A stretch of 64,000 nt of DNA from the NCBI GenBank assembly GCA_933207985.1, contig OW240915.1, forward strand, positions 267,381,667-267,445,666, given 5' to 3'. Numbering within the stretch: the first letter of the stretch is position 1; each line of letters starts with the position of its first letter. The position numbers and the translations under genes are program-made. Below, piece after piece: positions 1 to 12,964 of the stretch. The notes beneath the pieces were generated by a model, which did no database searches, was not told where the DNA came from, and was given only the letters and a program-made list of their open reading frames with translations. The DNA is from Pelobates cultripes. Its lineage: Eukaryota; Chordata; Amphibia; Anura; Pelobatidae.

Positions 1-644
1 GTTGATTTGTATTGGATTCCCATTGGCTAAAAGTCTCTTTAAATTCCTATAAACACTGTTCTTTGCCAACACAGGGAATGCAGATAAATTGAGCATTGCA
101 GTATGCAGTATGGCCATACAGTGATGAAATCTGCATCACTTTCCAAAATAGTGCTTATTTAGTATAGATCCTACATTATAGCAACCGTACACATACTTCA
201 TCATTAAAGCAGGACACATATTGAATATAGTGTCGTAATGCAGCTATTGGGCAGCCATCTTTGATAGCAGGGGGCTGTATATATTTTCAGTGGATATAAA
301 AGTACCTGCTATTATTTATAATTTAGTGAGCTATGATTGGAGGGTTTATACATAGAATGTTTCTGTACTATAGGCCAATCATTGCAAAACTCATATTGAG
401 GCAATGAAAGCATTTAGTTATCCATGGACTACACCCAATTATATTTAGATTTTAGATTGAAAGTGTAATGAATATAAATATTTACTTAGAGAAAATGTAA
501 ATGTTATACCAAGTGAAGTAAGGATGTGTACATGCATGTAGGCATGTGCATAAGTGTAAATAAACATGTATGCATCATATGCATTTCATGTGTGTGTGTG
601 TGTGTCCAGCATGCACTTGTGTAGTGTGTGAAATCAGACAGATT

Positions 645-647
645 GAG

Positions 648-690
<43 letters not shown>

Positions 691-729
691 CAGATAACAA
701 GACAGATAGACAGGACAGACAGACAGACA
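645..729 (+). repeat. (GATA)n / (CAGA)n microsatellite
   Basis: About ten uninterrupted GATA units pass into CAGA-type units. It is a simple sequence repeat; the open frame across it on the minus strand is an artefact of the repeat. Confidence 0.9.
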
Positions 730-1723
730 ATGTTTACTATGTATTCACAGCAAACTACAGATTCTGTCAACTTATGTATGTACAATTATAAAGTAGGTCA
801 AGATAGGCCACAGGGGTATAATGTGAAAGGCATTGTTTAACCGAATTTAAAATGGGTTTTGAAGTTGACCTCATACTGCAGTGATATATCTGGCTGTAAA
901 TAGAACACTTGCTTAGTAACTAATTAGAAACATAGGGATGGACAGCTATGTGAAAATAAATTATTATTTACATAGAAAAATGCCCTTTAAGCCCCAAAAT
1001 AACCGGTCCACCTTCCCATCGTGTCAGTTTACACTGGCTTTTCATGCCTGCGGCCGCCCATTCATTTTTACCTTATAATCATGCATTTCACTGCATGAGC
1101 ACTGTGCTAAAGGCTGGGCTACAGTAACATTGTATTAAATGGGATATGATATGGTTACAAAGAGCTGCTCTATGGTTTGGGATTGGATGGGCTGCACACA
1201 GAAATGGAATGTGTGTGCTGTCTGTGTGTGTGTGCAATTCTGTCTGTCTGTCTCTACCACCCTCTGTCCCTCTGCAACCCAAATTATTCATCTGCAGAAT
1301 AAATGGAGTCAGTATGGGACGTGCTGCTACCTGCAGATGTCATTAATTTCCTTTAAAGGGTTAAGGGATTTATTATGCAGCGATTAGGAAGCATTTTCTC
1401 TTATCCTTGCCCATGTTTAAGCCATTCTAGTTAAGCTCCTTGGTATTTAAGAGCACAGCACACTGCCTGCTGTATTATATAGGACCTTCACAGCTAAGTG
1501 AGAAGGGACAGGGCTTTATAAAAAAAAAAAATCCCAACCAGGGCAGCAGGATAGATCTGTGATCGATAAGCAGACGTGGAATAGCTGATGGAGAGCTTTG
1601 GCCCCTGATTGGCTACTGATTTGAGATGGGGATGTTCAGAGCCCAGATTGTGCTGGCTTCTCTGTGCTTTCAAGGACACAGGGAGATGATGAGGACTTTG
1701 GGAGCTAACATCTGCCTGGCTGA

Positions 1724-1731
1724 TGACGTCA
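1724..1731. promoter_or_regulatory. Full cAMP-response-element palindrome TGACGTCA
   Basis: The eight-base CRE consensus is present exactly, inside a moderately GC-rich stretch (about 1690-1830) that stands out from the AT-rich surroundings. A second exact TGACGTCA lies at 8109-8116. Eight bases can occur by chance, so the function is only a suggestion. Confidence 0.3.
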
Positions 1732-3260
1732 GCGGTCCCGTGTAATCCTCTTGTGCTAAAGGCAGTTGCCTTATTTGTTTGGCTGTATTGCCATTAATCC
1801 CTAATTCTGGATCAGCAAGCGAGGGGAAAAGACCGCACCACTGCATCCGTCACTGCCAAAAATATCAAGAGATGCTCCCATGTTGCAGCTAAGGCTTGGT
1901 GACTGAGCTTCAATGCCTCCTTCCCTCTCTAAAATGGTACTGTAAATGCTTTTCTTTAATTACTATTACATATTTTGTTTGCATATTGCAATTTTGTTTT
2001 GTTTTTTGCTTTTTGATTCATTGCAGCGTTTGTATTTCTTCCACTGAATTAATTGCTCTCTTTTTCAAGCAATCTTTGTACATTCCATTTCCCCCTTCCT
2101 AACGTTACTGTAGTTTTGTTGTTTGTCTTATATTTAATATTATTGTTAAATTGTTACCTTGTAATGTAAACATGTTGCTGAGATTTTACATGCATACGTT
2201 GCTTTTTTTCGTTATTTTTGTTTTTTTCCCCCCCATTCTTTTGTGAACAGATAAACAGATCGTCAGATGGTCTAGATTACATGCTGAGCATTGTATAACA
2301 TGTCATTATTAATATTTTATTTAACTTTATATTGATGGCTTTGGAAGATGACTTGTTCTTCAATGCTTGGAATGTCCACCATTAATATGCCTGTTTTTTT
2401 TTCTTCTGTTTTTTTAAGGACTAACATGGATCCCTGGGCTTGAGAAGCGGATCACTCCTTACATTGTGGTGTCATTGTAACATTTGGAAATGAAACCTTA
2501 CGGATCCACCCATTCCCATGACTGAAAGTGGGTCTGCAGCTGACAGATATGTCATTTCCCAGTCTTCGTCCTGATGCCATATCACAGATCCACCAATAGA
2601 GGTCAACCTTGCCCAGTTCTAGGGCTTTCCTTACTGCCCACAAATTGACTCCAGAATGGTTAATGTCCTCTTTACCATCTCCACTTCTCCTCGACTAACT
2701 TCTCACAGTGAGAATCAATATGGATGCCATGTCAGTTTAAGCATTTAAAGGGCAGTGAAAGGCGTAGATTCCTCAATTCCTTTTTTTTTTTTTGTACGAA
2801 CAGAGCAACTCTAGCCAGGCCATATGGACTGTACGTACTCGCTAGGGAATGGGCAGGTGCGATTGAGTTATTTTTGCTTCCCATTATAAGGAAAGACGAC
2901 TCGTCCAGACCTTTCCTTTTAAGTTCATCTGTTCAAAAGAGGACTCAAAAAAATGAAAGCCTATCTTTATTATTAAGTCATTAGAAAAAGAATCACAACA
3001 TTGCAAAATATGTTACCAACTCAATGGAACTCAAATGATGAGGATTGTTTTTTTCAGGTTTTGTTCGCAGACCAGTTTGATTGTTGACTTTATTCTGAAG
3101 GAACATATTTAATTGGAGCTACGACACTGCAGTCAGGCAATCTCCTCGCGTTAGCATTCTATAATAGAACGTGGCTCTGGAAGAGACCATTGTGTAATGG
3201 AAGGGGGTCGGTGTTCTTTAAGGGACGTTGAACCAATCGCCATTTTGATTTGACCCATGT

Positions 3261-3342
3261 CTCTGACTCTCCGTGTTCACAGCGGACCTTGATTTAATGT
3301 CATACAATTAAGGCACGCGGTGAATGCCAAGAGTGGAGCTTA
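3261..3342 (+). ncRNA. mir-124: miR-124 precursor hairpin (best match miR-124-2)
   Basis: The mature 3p sequence (AAGGCACGCGGTGAATGCC core, 3309-3328) and the 5p strand starting CGTGTTCACAGCGG (3272-3293) are both present and pair across a loop with ATTTAATGTCATACAATT. miR-124 is the brain-enriched microRNA that represses non-neuronal transcripts, and it is essentially invariant in animals. From memory, the loop matches the vertebrate miR-124-2 paralogue rather than -1 or -3. The basal stem pairs ACTCT (3266-3270) with AGAGT (3330-3334); as I recall, the human -2 hairpin has GCTCT/AGAGC, which would make this a compensatory change. Drosha would cut near the base of this stem. No other microRNA hairpin was recognised nearby. 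Paralogue assignment is less certain than family assignment. Confidence 0.97.
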
Positions 3343-3938
3343 ACGCTGCTCTGAAGACCTTCTTCTCATCTCAACAAAAGACAAGCTAAAGCGCATTAGC
3401 AGTAATTGATTTGAGTGCTCTGCAAAAAAAAAAATGGGAATGCAACAGAATCGATGCATTATGTATAATTATAGGACGCATTTTACGCCAAGCTATGCAA
3501 TTACTGATACCTTTAAAGTTTAATATGCACAGTGCAGCTTTTACATCGTCTACATTTTAGCCTTATATTGTGTAAAATAAACGTGTGCTACATGTCTGCT
3601 TAATGTTTTATCTCCGTTATTATCCTAGAAGATCTAAGGTAATTATTTGTCTGTGATTTGTATATATCCACCAGAAAAAAATGTAGAAAACACAAAAAAA
3701 GATCAGATATAGTGATTTCCTAACACAAAAATCATGCAAGGTTGTCTAAATAATTATGCCATAGAGATTGCAATCATAAATCTTTAATATTCTATTTTTT
3801 CACTGTAACACAATATAGTGTATTATTTGTGAAGGTTCTTTTTTTTTTTCAGATGAGCATACAATTTCAACAACCGGTTTATTAAGTACAGACAGCATTG
3901 TCTTGCCTGCGAGGTACCATTGAGTTATTATGTTGCAA

Positions 3939-3959
3939 ATCGCTGTCCATTGTGCTGAA
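3939..3959 (-). promoter_or_regulatory. RE1/NRSE-like REST binding site
   Basis: On the minus strand the left half reads TTCAGCAC and the right half reads GGACAGCG, at the spacing of the canonical 21-bp RE1. One base differs at the end of the left half, and the last two right-half bases differ. REST represses neuronal genes in non-neuronal cells, and miR-124 genes are known REST targets. The site lies about 600 bp downstream of the hairpin, so it fits both sequence and context. In vivo binding is inferred. Confidence 0.75.
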
Positions 3960-4363
3960 ATGAGCGCTGGTTCTATTGCCTGATGTAAAAAGGCCCATGA
4001 CTTCACTGCTCACCATCAACAAATCTGTAGCAATGACAGATATGATCTGCATAAGTAAACCAAGGCAGACTGCATGCACGTCTATGAGAGCGTGACTAAT
4101 AGCTACCCCCATACAAAAGGCACAACGCTGCCTCTACAGAACAACAGGGTATGGATCGGGACAAATATGTAACAGATTGCACTTCAAGCTGTCCTAGACA
4201 AAAGCAAAAGTACCCCAACTAATCACACGTTCCATGAGTCAAAAATAAATAAATAAAAGAAATAATAAAAAACATGCATGTACATAGCGTGGTTACTTTG
4301 TATAATACACAGTCAAATAATATTAAAAGGAAGCGAGCTGTTCTAATGCGCAGAATTTTGGGA

Positions 4364-4502
4364 CCTATTCACTAAGCAGCGAGTTTTGTGAATTTGCATC
4401 AGACTTGCAAAACCGATCACATTTAGTCGAGATTTATTTTTCTAATATTTTTCCAGTCGGTTGTAAACTCACTAAAGCTTACAGTTTAGTGAATAAAACC
4501 CA
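4364..4502. mobile_element. Short foldback MITE-like repeat with TATTCACTAA termini
   Basis: The stretch begins with CCTATTCACTAA and ends with TTTAGTGAATAAAACC, giving terminal inverted repeats of about ten bases, with further partial internal complementarity. A similar terminus pair occurs at about 12,965-13,115. Superfamily and target duplication were not determined. Confidence 0.45.
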
Positions 4503-7242
4503 CTTTTAGAGGAGGTAGAATTGCAAGCATTTAAACCAGTTAGTGCTATAAGGCTTTAAAAACCATCTCCACTGCATTGAGACTGGTAAAGAGAGTATTT
4601 TAAGAATAATGTAAAAGGAGGTGTAAATTGATTAGCACAGTCCTCAGGACATTAATAGCAAAAGGTTAGTATTGAAATATCTCTGCTGGTGGAATGGTGC
4701 AATATTTTAAAGATGATATTATAGATTTCTATTGTAAGATAGTATTGCATCATAACACATGCTTTGGAAGCTGTGATTAGATTATTCGTGTGAGGACACA
4801 GTTATTTTAAACAGCAGCAATTAAAAACGAAAACAGGTTGGATTTCTGCAGACACGTTCAAATGAATTAAAATTATATAACAAACCAGCGTAGTTCATTT
4901 TAATCTAGTCTAGTCCTTATTAATAATTTTGGAGTCATCAGTTAATACACAGTAAGGTGGTAATAAAATAGACTGAATGCAGAGACTACTTCAAACACAA
5001 AACACTCAGATTTCCTTTTTTTATTCTAAGGTAAACATGTCTTTCAGATCTTCATTAAGTAGCCTTTCTCTCTTGCACCAAAATAAATTTAACTGATACT
5101 CATTGGAAACAATAGCGACATAGCTTCATTGTTCTGTGTAAGACAAGTAACACATTGATAAAAGATACACCTTTACAACAATGATCCAGATATGATTATT
5201 CTATCACAATAAGTATGATGCCTTATTCAGCATTATTTGTCCATTCTGCGAGTTTACATGATTTATTTAATATATGCTCAATGAATAAGGTAGATCTGAT
5301 GAATCAGTATTCTAGTTCCAGCTGCTCTGCGGTTGCCTTGTCTGCAATCCTATGGATTGTGTAGCAGCATGCAACAATCGTTACATCAGGACCTGACTAA
5401 ATATGTGCCCATCAGTCATTGATTGTATCCAGCGAAGGGGATCTGGATATCCGCATTATGCTATGGAACCAAAATTTTAAACTGCCTTGTGCTATTCACA
5501 GTATAGAAAAACCGACGCAACTCGTATAAAATATTTATGGCGCATCTATCTATTAAGTTATTTGTTATATAGCGTCCTTACTCTTAATATTGTGCATGCA
5601 CATAATATATTGCTAATAGGTCCAGAAAAACAAACAAAAAAAACAAGCAAAAATATATAAATAAAAAACCTCATAGGTCCTACTAGACCAGATTAATCAC
5701 ATCAAGAAAGAATCATGCAGAGGTAAATGCAACCACTTTATTACTGAATCTTCTTTCAGTATGTCTTAACAGGAGCACTTAAGTAGATTGCCATTCATTA
5801 TTTTCTTCCTGTGCTTTATTGATCTGTTTTCTCATGCTCTTATGTCCATCCTGATCACAGGCATTCTAGCCAGGTTACACAACGTCCTTATGGTGCCAGA
5901 ATGTTGCACTTACTGATTGGAACGTTAACGAGTGAGCGCATGTTAAGCTGTACGTATTTATTTAAATAACCTTCATCACTAACAGGGAATATGCCCATGA
6001 AAATAACTGTCAGAATTCTAGATCTCTCAGTTCTTCCAACGACATAGGGATATATTCGATGTGTAATAATATCACTGTATCGAGATATTTAAAATTGAGT
6101 TTTGACTGCAGTGGATAATGCATACAGAGAAGTACTGTAAGTCATTACAATTCACAGCTAGGGTGCTGGACCAAAAGTATCTTATTGTACAGCGCCCTCT
6201 ACTGGAAGGTTCCGCTAAGCAGCATATTAGAGGGATTCATTAATGTGTTTTTTAAGTTGATAGAATAACGGTTCTGCAGAAGCCTAGCAAATGCCAGAGA
6301 GTGCTATGGAAAGGGAAACTAAAGAGATCGAACACATTTACATCAAATCTCTAGACTGCAGGCAGAGACTGAAACTAAAAGGTCACCCCATGATCGCCCC
6401 AGGGAAGGCAATAGTGGCAGAATGGATGAAATAACTCATATGATGATAATAAGGTTTCTTTTCAACAACACACATTGTTCAGCACAAACAATATAGTTAC
6501 CATTAAAGATTATTAGAATATTATAAAAACGTGGAAGCGTTTTTTTTTTAACGAGATATAATATTATATTTAAATAATAGTAATAATTATCACTAAAACA
6601 CATCTTTGTTAAATTATTTACATGTATTTTCCCAGAAACCTGTATAACCTACTTATTTTATTCCTATCAATGGAATCATGTAGATTGTCTGACTTTGTAG
6701 CAATTATACTATGGCTGCAAAAGACAGTTTAAGCAATCATATAGGAAATGAATAGCGAGATGTTTGTATATACGAGCTATACGCAGCTTTGTTTAAAAAA
6801 ATAAAAAAAATAATTTAAGAGCAGAAAAAAAATTAAATGAGTCTGCTTCAATGAGTTCACGTTATCGCCATGTGAATTGATTTTGAATCATTAGATGTAA
6901 GCCGAAAAGTGCTAGAAGCATGTTTTTATGATTACATTTGGACTCACACGTGCATATACCGAGCTAAGATGTCCACAGATATATATCGAATACTTGCATT
7001 TTCCAGCCCTTGGCATCCTCAATCAATTAGCAGGAACCATATAGTGCAGTAAAATGAATAAAATAACATCGATAACATAATTCAACATTCTGGTTTCCAT
7101 ACCAACCAGTAACTCATCTCATTACATAAATAGAAAATAATAGGCACTGCGAATGGCAATCACACGTTGGTATTAACTGATTGCTCCCTAAGTGTGTGTG
7201 CACGTATATAATATAAACTCAGGATTAACAAGTAATAATTAT

Positions 7243-7322
7243 TAAGATATATATATATATATATAATAAAACACACACACACACACACACACTCTAAATA
7301 TATATCTAGTGTGTGTGTATGA

Positions 7323-7373
<51 letters not shown>
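7243..7373. repeat. Compound (TA)n-(CA)n-(GT)n-(TA)n microsatellite
   Basis: TA and CA runs are mirrored by GT and TA runs around a centre near 7300, so the tract can fold back on itself. The reading frames across it are repeat artefacts. Confidence 0.9.
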
Positions 7374-7375
<2 letters not shown>

Positions 7376-9180
7376 GTGTCTGTGTTTGTATATATAGTGT
7401 TTGTAGCAGAGAGACATAAACAATCATATCTTCAAAAAAAAAATAACAATTATTTAGCTGTATTTTATATATTTGCGGCTGTATCTGTCTTTGAGGCATT
7501 TGCATAAAATGTTGCTTTTTTTCCCATTTCTTCACACATACGTGTGTTCTTGGCACAGAGCCCAGTAGAGTTGCAGGGAATAAGTCATTTATACAGCATA
7601 CATACCGTATGTTTTACCTTCACTTTGATACAAAACCCTCTACACTGTATAAACAAAACAGATCAATCTAGTTGTTCTCTTAAACCCTTTCAAAAAATTA
7701 TACAGATAGAAGTGTTGTAATCAAAACGTTTCTCAATCACCCTATATAGGTTAAAGACGCTACCATCGATAATAACACATTTATTATTATTATTATATTA
7801 CAGAATATATTTCTAATAATACATGCAATCATTTTAAGTAGGAATACATTTATTGTAATGTGGACATTTACACAACTCTGATCCTTATTCTATCTTCTTC
7901 TACATATATTTGTGATATACATTTTGTATGTTCTTTTTTCCCCCATTTCCAAAGGTAAGGATGATGGATACAATTTTAAACCACAATTAACACGCTTAAC
8001 CATTTGGGCACCATTAGAGATTAACGTTTTACAGAACAATGCAATAAATAGGGAAAATGTTCCAATTCCCCCATCATTCTTTCAGATAGAGGTTAACAGG
8101 CATATAGGTGACGTCATCTTGCAACGTTCTACGTTCTGCAGAGCTTGCTAGAAAATAATGATGCGAACACTGCAATTGAATTAACATAATATAAAGGGCT
8201 CTGCTGTCACTGTTTTTCTATACACACACGAACTTAATGAATAGCCTTTAGGGTTGAAAGGCAAGTCTCCTTAAGATGATTGTATTAACCATTTGAGTGC
8301 TGGGTGAGTGTGCATATTTCTTTAAGTATTTTTTTCTGTATCTTGTGATATTGATTTCTGTCTAGTGCAGCAGTGAATATATCTGCTAAGCAGTGGCTTA
8401 GCCCAATTCACAAAACCAGTTCAAGTCACATGCTGTAATCACATGAAAATAATAGAGTGATAGTATTGAGCTCCTTGGATGTAGAGAGCTACATAAATAA
8501 TAGTGGGGTCCTTGAGAACCCTGCTAAACTGAGGGAAAGCCACAAGGTTGTTATGGTACTTATTACAATACTTGGTAGGGTCAATTTAAAGACACACATT
8601 TCTTGGGGGAAAAAATAGATTGAACCAACCAAATGGTCATATTATTTTATGTCCAGGACTTTGAAAAAGTATTCCAATAACTGTGTTTTAACTTAATTTT
8701 ATACTTAGAAGATACATATGCAAATATTAGCAACACATTAATGCAGTTTGACGTAGTGCCGGGCATCACACAATATGGCCATATGGTGTGACCTAATCCC
8801 CATACTTTACATAGGAGACAGATGTTCTTAAGTAGCTTTCAAAGATTTTCAACCTATATGTACAGATTTCATTTTGTATAACTTTATATGTGTAATTGGA
8901 AAGCCCTGCTATAAAACAATAATATTTCATGGAGCGGTTATCATTTCAATTTTGTTTTCATTTACATTTTTAATTTGGTATTTAGTGGGAAAATCTGAAA
9001 AAAAAAAGTTTCCCTTATTCCACAACCTACATACATTAAGGCTGAGTAAATAGTAATGAGCTGGGAGTGCACAGATGTCCTAGACACCTTCCCCCACCCT
9101 GTGGCCAGTGAGGTATAGGAATTAATAATGCATGCAGGGGCCCCAGAGAAAGGGTCATGGGATCATCTGGGTGCATCTCT

Positions 9181-9246
9181 GATCATTATTAATAATCAAC
9201 ACCAACAGCACCTGATCATTATTAATAATCAACACCAACAGCACCT
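9181..9246 (+). repeat. Perfect 33-bp tandem duplication
   Basis: Two identical 33-bp units beginning GATCATTATTAATAATC lie side by side. Identity suggests a recent replication-slippage duplication. Confidence 0.9.
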
Positions 9247-9601
9247 AAAGTGAAGCAATATGTCCATTCATCGAGTCTCCCCAGTTTAGCAGGGATCTTG
9301 GAAGACACTAAACCTTTTTTCTGCATGTTGTTAGTTTGGAAAATCAGTTTGCAGGTCTGATTCCATGTTAATTTTACGTATTTTATTTAGTGGACTTGTA
9401 CATTCAGTTTCAAACTAATTGCAATTTGTCTGAATTTTGGCCAATCAGCGCGTCATCCAAATTGCATAACTTTGGAGTTTTATGTGTATGAATCACGAAA
9501 CAAATGACATGGACAATGGAAGGGCAGATTCATTTGATTTTGTGATTTGGAATTCCCTCCCTCCAAAACAAGGAGATGATTGATGGTAATGGGACAACTA
9601 C

Positions 9602-10541
9602 TGTAGCGGAGCTCTAGTCCTTACAAGGACTTTCTTCGCTGAATCCTTCCCGAACTGGAACAAGCCGCTGAGTAGCAAATAGCTCTTTCCCCTCCCAGTA
9701 ACTGGACGACACACAGTTCTGAGAGCACAACACATTTTTATTTAGAGACAAGGTCTTTTATAGCCAGAAACCCAGCATGGGGTCTCAATTCAGTTACAGG
9801 CGTCTCTGTGTCTGGGAGATATTTGAGTAAATAAAATGGTAAATTAGTTATCTCACCAGTACAGAGAGCCGAAAAAAATAAATAAATCTAAACACCCCAA
9901 AATACGGTTAAAACCCACAGGAACCCCACATGTCATACATCCATAGATAGCTCTTGTCCGAGCACCCAAGTGGTCCAAATAGAGCCCAGATCCATATGGA
10001 ATTGTCCAGTCGCCACCAGGGTAAAGTTTCGACAGGCCGCACATATGGGTGAAGCCAAAAATAGTTCCAGGGTAAAAAGTGGTTTTGGCCAGTTAACTAT
10101 AAGGAGTTTCTGTGGTTGGAGAAATAGGTGCTCCCCCTTGCTATTAGGGAGTGATTTTTTCCCACAGTCCATAGTACCTTCCCTCCAATTAGCGCTCTCC
10201 TGTCATCTCTGCAAGTGAGGCAAAACAATCAAACAAATAGACCGGGAACCGGGTGGTCAAGTGTGCGAATATAATTCTATGAAGTCAAAGACAAAGTACC
10301 ATAGTATTTGTTTGTAAGCATTCGGGAGACAAAATGGCCACCATCTATCAGGGCACATGTTTCAGTGATACGAATGGCACCCACCCAGGAAGAGAGCTCA
10401 GATGTCATTTGGGAGAGGGAAGATATAGAGCCAGGAGAACACAGAGTGTTCGACAAACAAATAAGGGGGGGAGACGCACGTTTGTAAAATGAACAGGTGA
10501 AGTACGGGCAACCGAACCGATATAGAACCAGGTCTGCTACA
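9602..10541 (-). mobile_element. Solo LTR of a retroviral-type element
   Basis: The segment starts TGTAGC and ends GCTACA, the short inverted ends expected of an LTR, flanked by ACTAC on the left and GCTAC on the right (a possible imperfect 5-bp duplication). On the minus strand there is a TATA box (CTATAAAAG, 9755-9763) followed closely by AATAAA (9737-9742). The same close TATA-polyA layout, plus short shared stretches such as the GGAACT-TTTT-GGC block, links it to LTR-like segments at about 24.8-25.6 kb and 55.2-56.2 kb. No gag, pol or env lies beside it, so it is a solo LTR. Class is not resolved. Confidence 0.6.
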
Positions 10542-10957
10542 GCTACTAAATCAAATAAATAAAAAGAAATAAACCATAGATCAGCTGGACAGAACACTTA
10601 ATACTCATGGATTACCAAATACTCAAAACTCACAATATTGATAGAATATTGTGGATTGAATTTGAAAGGCAACATGCCATTATATTGCAACAAAATTCTG
10701 ATGACTAAATTCTGACCAGAAGTAACTTAAATACAGTATAATGGCCTCATTTTCAGACTCTTTTAGTTTTTTTGAATCAAATCCCTGAATCAGTTGCATT
10801 GCCGAAATGTGGATGAGCCAAAATGCCACATTAACAAAATTAATTCAGCAGAACCAAGTATTTCCATCATGCACAAGTCTATTATTTTCTATTTGCCAAG
10901 CCTATGTTGCCAAAATGCAGAACTACTTTACCTTTTTTTTCTTGGATTGCCCTTGAT

Positions 10958-11803
10958 CAGAGCCGCCATCAGAAATTTTGGGGCCCCTAACACAGCTCAA
11001 GGTCTGGGCCCACCATAAATCCCACCCACAGGAATACACATACGCACAGACACAAACACACGCACTGATACAAAAAGGACACAGATACACACATACACAT
11101 AAAGATACACACATACTGACACAGACACATACTGAAACAGACACACAGACATACAGGCAAACATACTGACACACACATACTGAAACAGACACACAGACAT
11201 ACATAGTGACACACAGACACATACTAACATACATACACACAGACATACATACATACTGACATACATACAGATACATACATCCTAACAGACATACATACTG
11301 ACAGAAATACATACTGACAGACGTACATACATCCTAACATAAATACTAACAGACATACATACATACATACTAACAGACCAACATATAAACTAACAGACAA
11401 TACATACTAACAGACATACAGATGCACACACAGTTAATTTTTCAGCCTCTCTCCTGTTTTTTACATTTCTTTGCAGGAGGGTGGCTGGGGCTGATGGGAG
11501 TTGGTGGGAGCTCTGGCCCTCCACTCGTCGCGGCCTGTCTGTGTCTCCTTCTTCCCACATGTAGTGAGCTGGGAGGAAGTGACTGGCAGTCACTTACTTC
11601 CAAGAGCACTTTTAAAGGAGCCCGATCGTGCTATTACACGACCACAGCGCTGACCGGGCCTAAATGCTACCAGCGTGCGGACCCCGGTGCATCTGCACCA
11701 GCGGCAGTTCCACCGCTGCACATGGGGCTCGTGTGGCCGGGCCCCCTAAGGTCGCCGGTTCCCTGACAAACGTTATGGTTGTCCCACGTTGATGGCGGCC
11801 CTG
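10958..11803. mobile_element. Non-autonomous hAT element, 846 bp, with 8-bp target duplication
   Basis: The ends are CAGAGCCGCCATCA and TGATGGCGGCCCTG, a 14-bp terminal inverted repeat with one mismatch. Both sides are flanked by the identical 8-bp duplication CCCTTGAT (10950-10957 and 11804-11811). An 8-bp duplication and CAG-type ends are diagnostic of the hAT superfamily. The interior has no transposase. It carries a long AC-rich microsatellite (about 11,035-11,430) and a GC-rich right half. Frames such as 11,422-11,766 are shadows. Confidence 0.92.
11035..11430. repeat. Degenerate ACAGACATAC / ACAC microsatellite inside the hAT element
   Basis: Irregular runs of ACAC, ACAGACATAC and ACATACATAC form one block wholly inside the hAT element, so it probably moved with the element. 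Long cysteine- and valine-rich frames on the minus strand are repeat artefacts. Confidence 0.9.
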
Positions 11804-12964
11804 CCCTTGATGGTAAGTAGGTGCTTCTCCACAGCTAATATTTTCAAACTATCAATACCAGCATTTCAAAGAGCAATACTTGACAATAAATACATAGTTT
11901 ATTCATATTATTCATTCATTAAGGAGGCTTATGATTGGCTTTTTTTCATATATTTGACAACTGTGTTTAGTATTTGAAAATATACATTCATCAACCAATC
12001 TTGCTGTAAGGAAAACTATATGTAAAAATGATTATTTATAGTGCATACATTTATTATGGAAAAAACACATTCCTTATAATTAGCACACATATTTAATAAG
12101 CTTTTAAAGATGCTTTTCATTAGCTGAAAAGCTAATTAATGCAGCTTGACCTTTCTCTCAGCATTTACTTTCTTGTCAGTGTAAGAGATTGTCCAATACT
12201 ATGTGTCTCATGGAAAAGCATTCAGTCCAAAGCTTCCCATAGTAATGGGTGGTTTTAATGAGATTTAGGGATTTGAAAGTGCCATTTTTTTAAAATTCAT
12301 TTTCACATGTTCATTACATGGTGACTTGCTATATAAAACTATTGTGGGCAAAATTCATATTAGACTCATTCAACCACTGAAATATGGTGATTGGACTTAT
12401 ATTCCACATAAGCTATTTAGCAAGTGGTTCATTTGCTATTACATGTTAACTCCACTTGCTCCATCCAGAAACTCACTGAGCATGACAGAAGTTGCAGCCC
12501 AACACCAGCAGGAAACTTCTTGCACTCATTTTGATAGGTCATACATTCCCAACAGAGTGGTAGTGTTTTGTTTTCTATAACCGCTGCATGTAGGAAGGGC
12601 ACAAGTTAAAAAAAGAAATGATTTGTGTTTTTCTTTAACAGGGAATTAGAGAGTTACATTGTGTGAGAGTCAGGCAGCAGGAGGTTTATGTGTTGTTCGC
12701 TATGCTGTTCACCCAGTCGTAAGCAGCCTGCCAGAGGCATCTTGGGTTAGTATGCTGTATTTACTGTGTGTTGACACCAGGTGCAAAAGTTGCACGAAAT
12801 CTATACTTCCAGCGTAGAAGATAGTATTCCAGAAAGATGATTGACAGTCCATGGAGGTGGGCCTACAAACAGAAAAACATGTATTTTTACCTAGAATTAT
12901 GTCTACGTTATTTTTAATGTTCATAAAACATGTTGTAAAGTTATATTATTGGTTTTGAATACAA

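Larger units (their letters stand above)
1..3260. other. Non-coding host sequence upstream of the miR-124 hairpin
   Basis: I see no protein-coding gene here. Reading frames are short and lack recognisable domains. The stretch lacks the TE signatures seen elsewhere in the window and looks mostly single-copy. It includes a GATA microsatellite (about 645-729) and a perfect CRE palindrome (1724-1731). A pyrimidine-rich tract ending in AAG near 2418 could be a splice acceptor of a non-coding host transcript for the microRNA, but nothing confirms it. Confidence 0.5.
3343..9601. other. Mostly single-copy AT-rich non-coding DNA downstream of miR-124
   Basis: No coding region is supported. The stretch holds the RE1-like site, one short foldback element, a compound microsatellite, a small tandem duplication and a second CRE (8109-8116). 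It lacks the dense TE fossils found beyond 9.6 kb, consistent with a conserved regulatory neighbourhood of a developmental microRNA. Confidence 0.5.

Noticed and set aside
2452..2643. Possible exon with a pyrimidine-tract acceptor near 2418
   Set aside because: AAG is a weak acceptor, the plus-strand frame is short and no domain is seen; could at most be part of a non-coding miR-124 host transcript.
7160..7556. Frames rich in Tyr-Ile and His-Thr or Val-Cys
   Set aside because: Translation of TA, CA and GT dinucleotide runs.
10923..11312. Cysteine/valine-rich 129-codon frame on the minus strand, superficially like a secreted Cys-rich protein
   Set aside because: It translates the AC-rich microsatellite of the hAT element.
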